The notes beneath the pieces are model-generated. The model had not been told where the DNA came from and did not search any database. It saw only the letters and a program-made list of their open reading frames with translations. Both the position numbers and the translations under genes were made by a program. A stretch of DNA of 64,000 nucleotides. It comes from Bacteroidota bacterium. Lineage in GTDB: Bacteria; Bacteroidota; Bacteroidia; UBA4408. The stretch covers positions 868,001 through 932,000 of the forward strand of contig JADKCP010000001.1 of assembly GCA_016718805.1 (NCBI GenBank). Direction: 5' to 3'. Shown one piece after another: positions 62,427-64,000 of this stretch; the stretch's first letter is position 1, and each line of letters begins with the position of its first letter.

Positions 62427-63065
62427 TTAGCTCCTTTTAGCCAGCAAAATTAAATGCGATTCAGTTATTCCGGTTGATCTTAAATAGGGAATTCGCATGC
62501 TTTGAAAAATTTCAAAATTCACATCAAGTAATGCTTTTTCAAGCCATGTTTCTTCATAATAAAATACCTTCATACTATGTATACCATCTGAGCTAGTTTC
62601 TAACTTTGAATTAGCATAACTGCCTTCAATTAAACTGATGTAAAAAACACCTCCTTGCGACACCAAGTTTGAACAATCAAAAAATAGTTGCTTACATTCT
62701 TCTTGAGTTAAGTAAGGAATACAAAATCCACAAATAATTCCATCATATTTTGCTGTAAGTTTGCTTAAATCTCTGCAATCCATTTGTAAAAACTCCGCTT
62801 GAGGAATTGTTTTTTTTGCTAATTCAATCATAGCAGGTGCTCCATCGATTGCACAAATTCGAAAATCAGGTCGGTGATGCACCAAGTAACTAGTAATAGT
62901 ACCTGGACCACATCCTATTTCAAGCAGGTTAACCTTATTTGCAGCTATAGAATTGCAAAAGTTAAGATAGCTTGAATCATACAAATTCAGTTGGCTAAAT
63001 TTATCGTGATAGGCCGCTGCAAGATTGTTCCAGGTTTCTAATGTATTGGTCGATTTTTCGCTCAT
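62427..63065 (-). CDS. Class I SAM-dependent methyltransferase
   Basis: 212 residues with SAM motif I LLEIGCGPGTITSYLV, acidic motif II ICAIDGAP, and post motifs (MDCRDL, YDGIICGFCIPYL). There is no substrate-specific signature; small molecules or lipids are possible. It is convergent with the SafE-like gene, with stops 6 bp apart. Confidence 0.88.
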   Translation of the reverse strand: MSEKSTNTLETWNNLAAAYHDKFSQLNLYDSSYLNFCNSIAANKVNLLEIGCGPGTITSYLVHHRPDFRICAIDGAPAMIELAKKTIPQAEFLQMDCRDLSKLTAKYDGIICGFCIPYLTQEECKQLFFDCSNLVSQGGVFYISLIEGSYANSKLETSSDGIHSMKVFYYEETWLEKALLDVNFEIFQSMRIPYLRSTGITESHLILLAKRS

Positions 63066-63157
63066 AACTTAGTTGATTTTTACCCCTATTTTTTCTTTAG
63101 CAAGTTGGGAAAAAAAATTTCACATTTGTAAAGTAAATTTTAACTATTCTTCAAAAA

Positions 63158-64000
63158 ATGAAAAAAATTAAACTCTTTCTGGTTTCAATAGTAATTTCTA
63201 CGAGCTTTATAAAAGCTCAAGTTCCAACGTATGTGCCTACTAGTGGATTGAAGGCTTGGTGGGGCTTTGGGTCCAATTCAAACGACCAAAGTGGTAATGG
63301 CAATAACCTTACTAATTCCGGAGCAACATTCGTAGCTGACAGAAATGGGAATGCTTCTTCTGCTGCTAGTTTTGATGGAGTAAGCAGTGCGATGCAAATT
63401 ACTTCACCAAGTTTTACCTTTTCTCCAACAGGTGCTTTTACGTATTCATTTTGGATGAAAAAAGAAAGCCAAGTTTCTGCTGCTGGAATTGTAATGATGA
63501 GTGGTGTAAATACCACCGGTGTTTTTATTACTTTAATTCAAGGAGCTAGTAATTTCACTTTTGGAACCAACAAACAACAATCGTCCTGGTTTTTTCTATC
63601 CTGTGCACATACACTAAATGTTTGGGACCATTATGTTACAACCTTTAATGCAGGGGTTATGAAAATTTATAAAAATGGAGTTTTTCAAAATACACTAACT
63701 TATACGCATACAGGTGCAACATCAGCAACAATTCCATTTTATATTGGAAGAGGTTTAAATGCTACCGGCGCAAACTACAAAGGAGCTTTAGACGATATTG
63801 GGATTTGGGACCGAGAACTTTCGACTACTGAAATCAATGCTCTATATACCAGCATTACAGATGTTAAGGAAACTAGCACTAGCGATCAACTTATGGCTTA
63901 TCCTAACCCTGCTCTAAATGTTGTAAATTTTGAAACAACACCTGCCGAAATTGGCAACAATTATGTCGTTTATAATGTAACTGGAACCATTGTTTATAAG
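63158..64000 (+). CDS. LamG-domain T9SS-exported protein, truncated by window edge
   Basis: From the ATG at 63158 an uninterrupted frame of 281 codons runs to the window end. Signal peptide MKKIKLFLVSIVISTSFIKAQ, then a concanavalin/LamG-like domain (about 30-235): GLKAWWGFGSNSNDQSGNGN, AASFDGVSSAMQI, FTYSFWMKKES, KIYKNGVF, IPFYIGRGL, ALDDIGIWDREL. It ends in a T9SS type A tail beginning LMAYPNPALNVVNF. Probably a secreted, carbohydrate- or surface-binding protein. Only the final part of the tail is missing. Confidence 0.85.
   Translation, partial: MKKIKLFLVSIVISTSFIKAQVPTYVPTSGLKAWWGFGSNSNDQSGNGNNLTNSGATFVADRNGNASSAASFDGVSSAMQITSPSFTFSPTGAFTYSFWMKKESQVSAAGIVMMSGVNTTGVFITLIQGASNFTFGTNKQQSSWFFLSCAHTLNVWDHYVTTFNAGVMKIYKNGVFQNTLTYTHTGATSATIPFYIGRGLNATGANYKGALDDIGIWDRELSTTEINALYTSITDVKETSTSDQLMAYPNPALNVVNFETTPAEIGNNYVVYNVTGTIVYK

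Noticed and set aside
63217..63516. Reverse-strand open frame of 99 codons near the right edge
   Set aside because: It lies opposite a forward frame with signal peptide, LamG domain and T9SS tail, which explains the region fully.

Overview
The window is AT-rich chromosomal DNA from a member of the Bacteroidota. The indicators are several proteins with type IX secretion (T9SS) C-terminal sorting tails, a DUF4369/TlpA lipoprotein, a fused CcoN-CcoO cbb3 oxidase, a flexirubin/aryl-polyene-like gene set with an aromatic amino acid lyase, and LuxR-type response regulators. I cannot name a genus. At least five places carry a single-base gain or loss in a short homopolymer that breaks an otherwise intact gene (gatB, a histidine kinase, and three times in one giant repeat gene). 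Residual long-read assembly error is the simplest reading, so frames here should be treated with care.

Layout. 1-10140 is chromosomal: a partial M1-type peptidase, a TlpA-like lipoprotein, gatB, a four-gene operon ending in a histidine kinase and a NarL-type regulator, an outer-membrane-like protein, a decayed REP-associated transposase next to REP-like hairpins, and two tandem T9SS paralogues. 10379-36838 is an integrated element inserted in the 3' end of a tRNA-Leu(UAG) gene. It is bounded by a 17-bp direct repeat, has a tyrosine integrase just inside one end, and has 11-bp-period TGGACTA repeats at both ends. Its cargo is (a) an accessory module with an HTH_17 protein and a zinc-motif protein, (b) two T9SS-exported proteins, one about 3,300 residues long with thirteen nearly identical 240-bp Ig-like repeats, plus a response regulator, and (c) a defence island.

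The defence island is the most interesting part. A WYL-domain regulator sits behind four helically phased direct repeats and three tandem 145-bp repeats. It is followed by an HNH protein with a glycine-zipper tail, a small protein and a strong terminator. Then comes a tightly coupled operon: CD-NTase (cGAS/DncV-like), E2-like protein, TIR-STING, RES-domain protein and an unknown protein. This reads as a CBASS anti-phage system with two candidate NAD+-consuming proteins. A PIN/zinc-ribbon protein and a Ser/Thr kinase complete the island.

36978-64000 is chromosomal again: a flavin reductase-like protein and a DUF3127 protein with an SSB-like acidic tail; a nucleotide-sugar cluster (UDP-glucose dehydrogenase, UDP-glucuronate decarboxylase and a Wbp-like aminotransferase, acetyltransferase, oxidoreductase and UDP-HexNAc dehydrogenase set) for surface polysaccharide; a reverse-strand flexirubin/aryl-polyene-type cluster; small genes; and a cbb3 oxidase locus (copper P-type ATPase, CcoS, CcoNO, CcoQ, CcoP, CcoG, FixH, SafE-like protein) with FNR-like boxes upstream. 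The window closes with a methyltransferase and the start of a LamG/T9SS protein running off the right edge.
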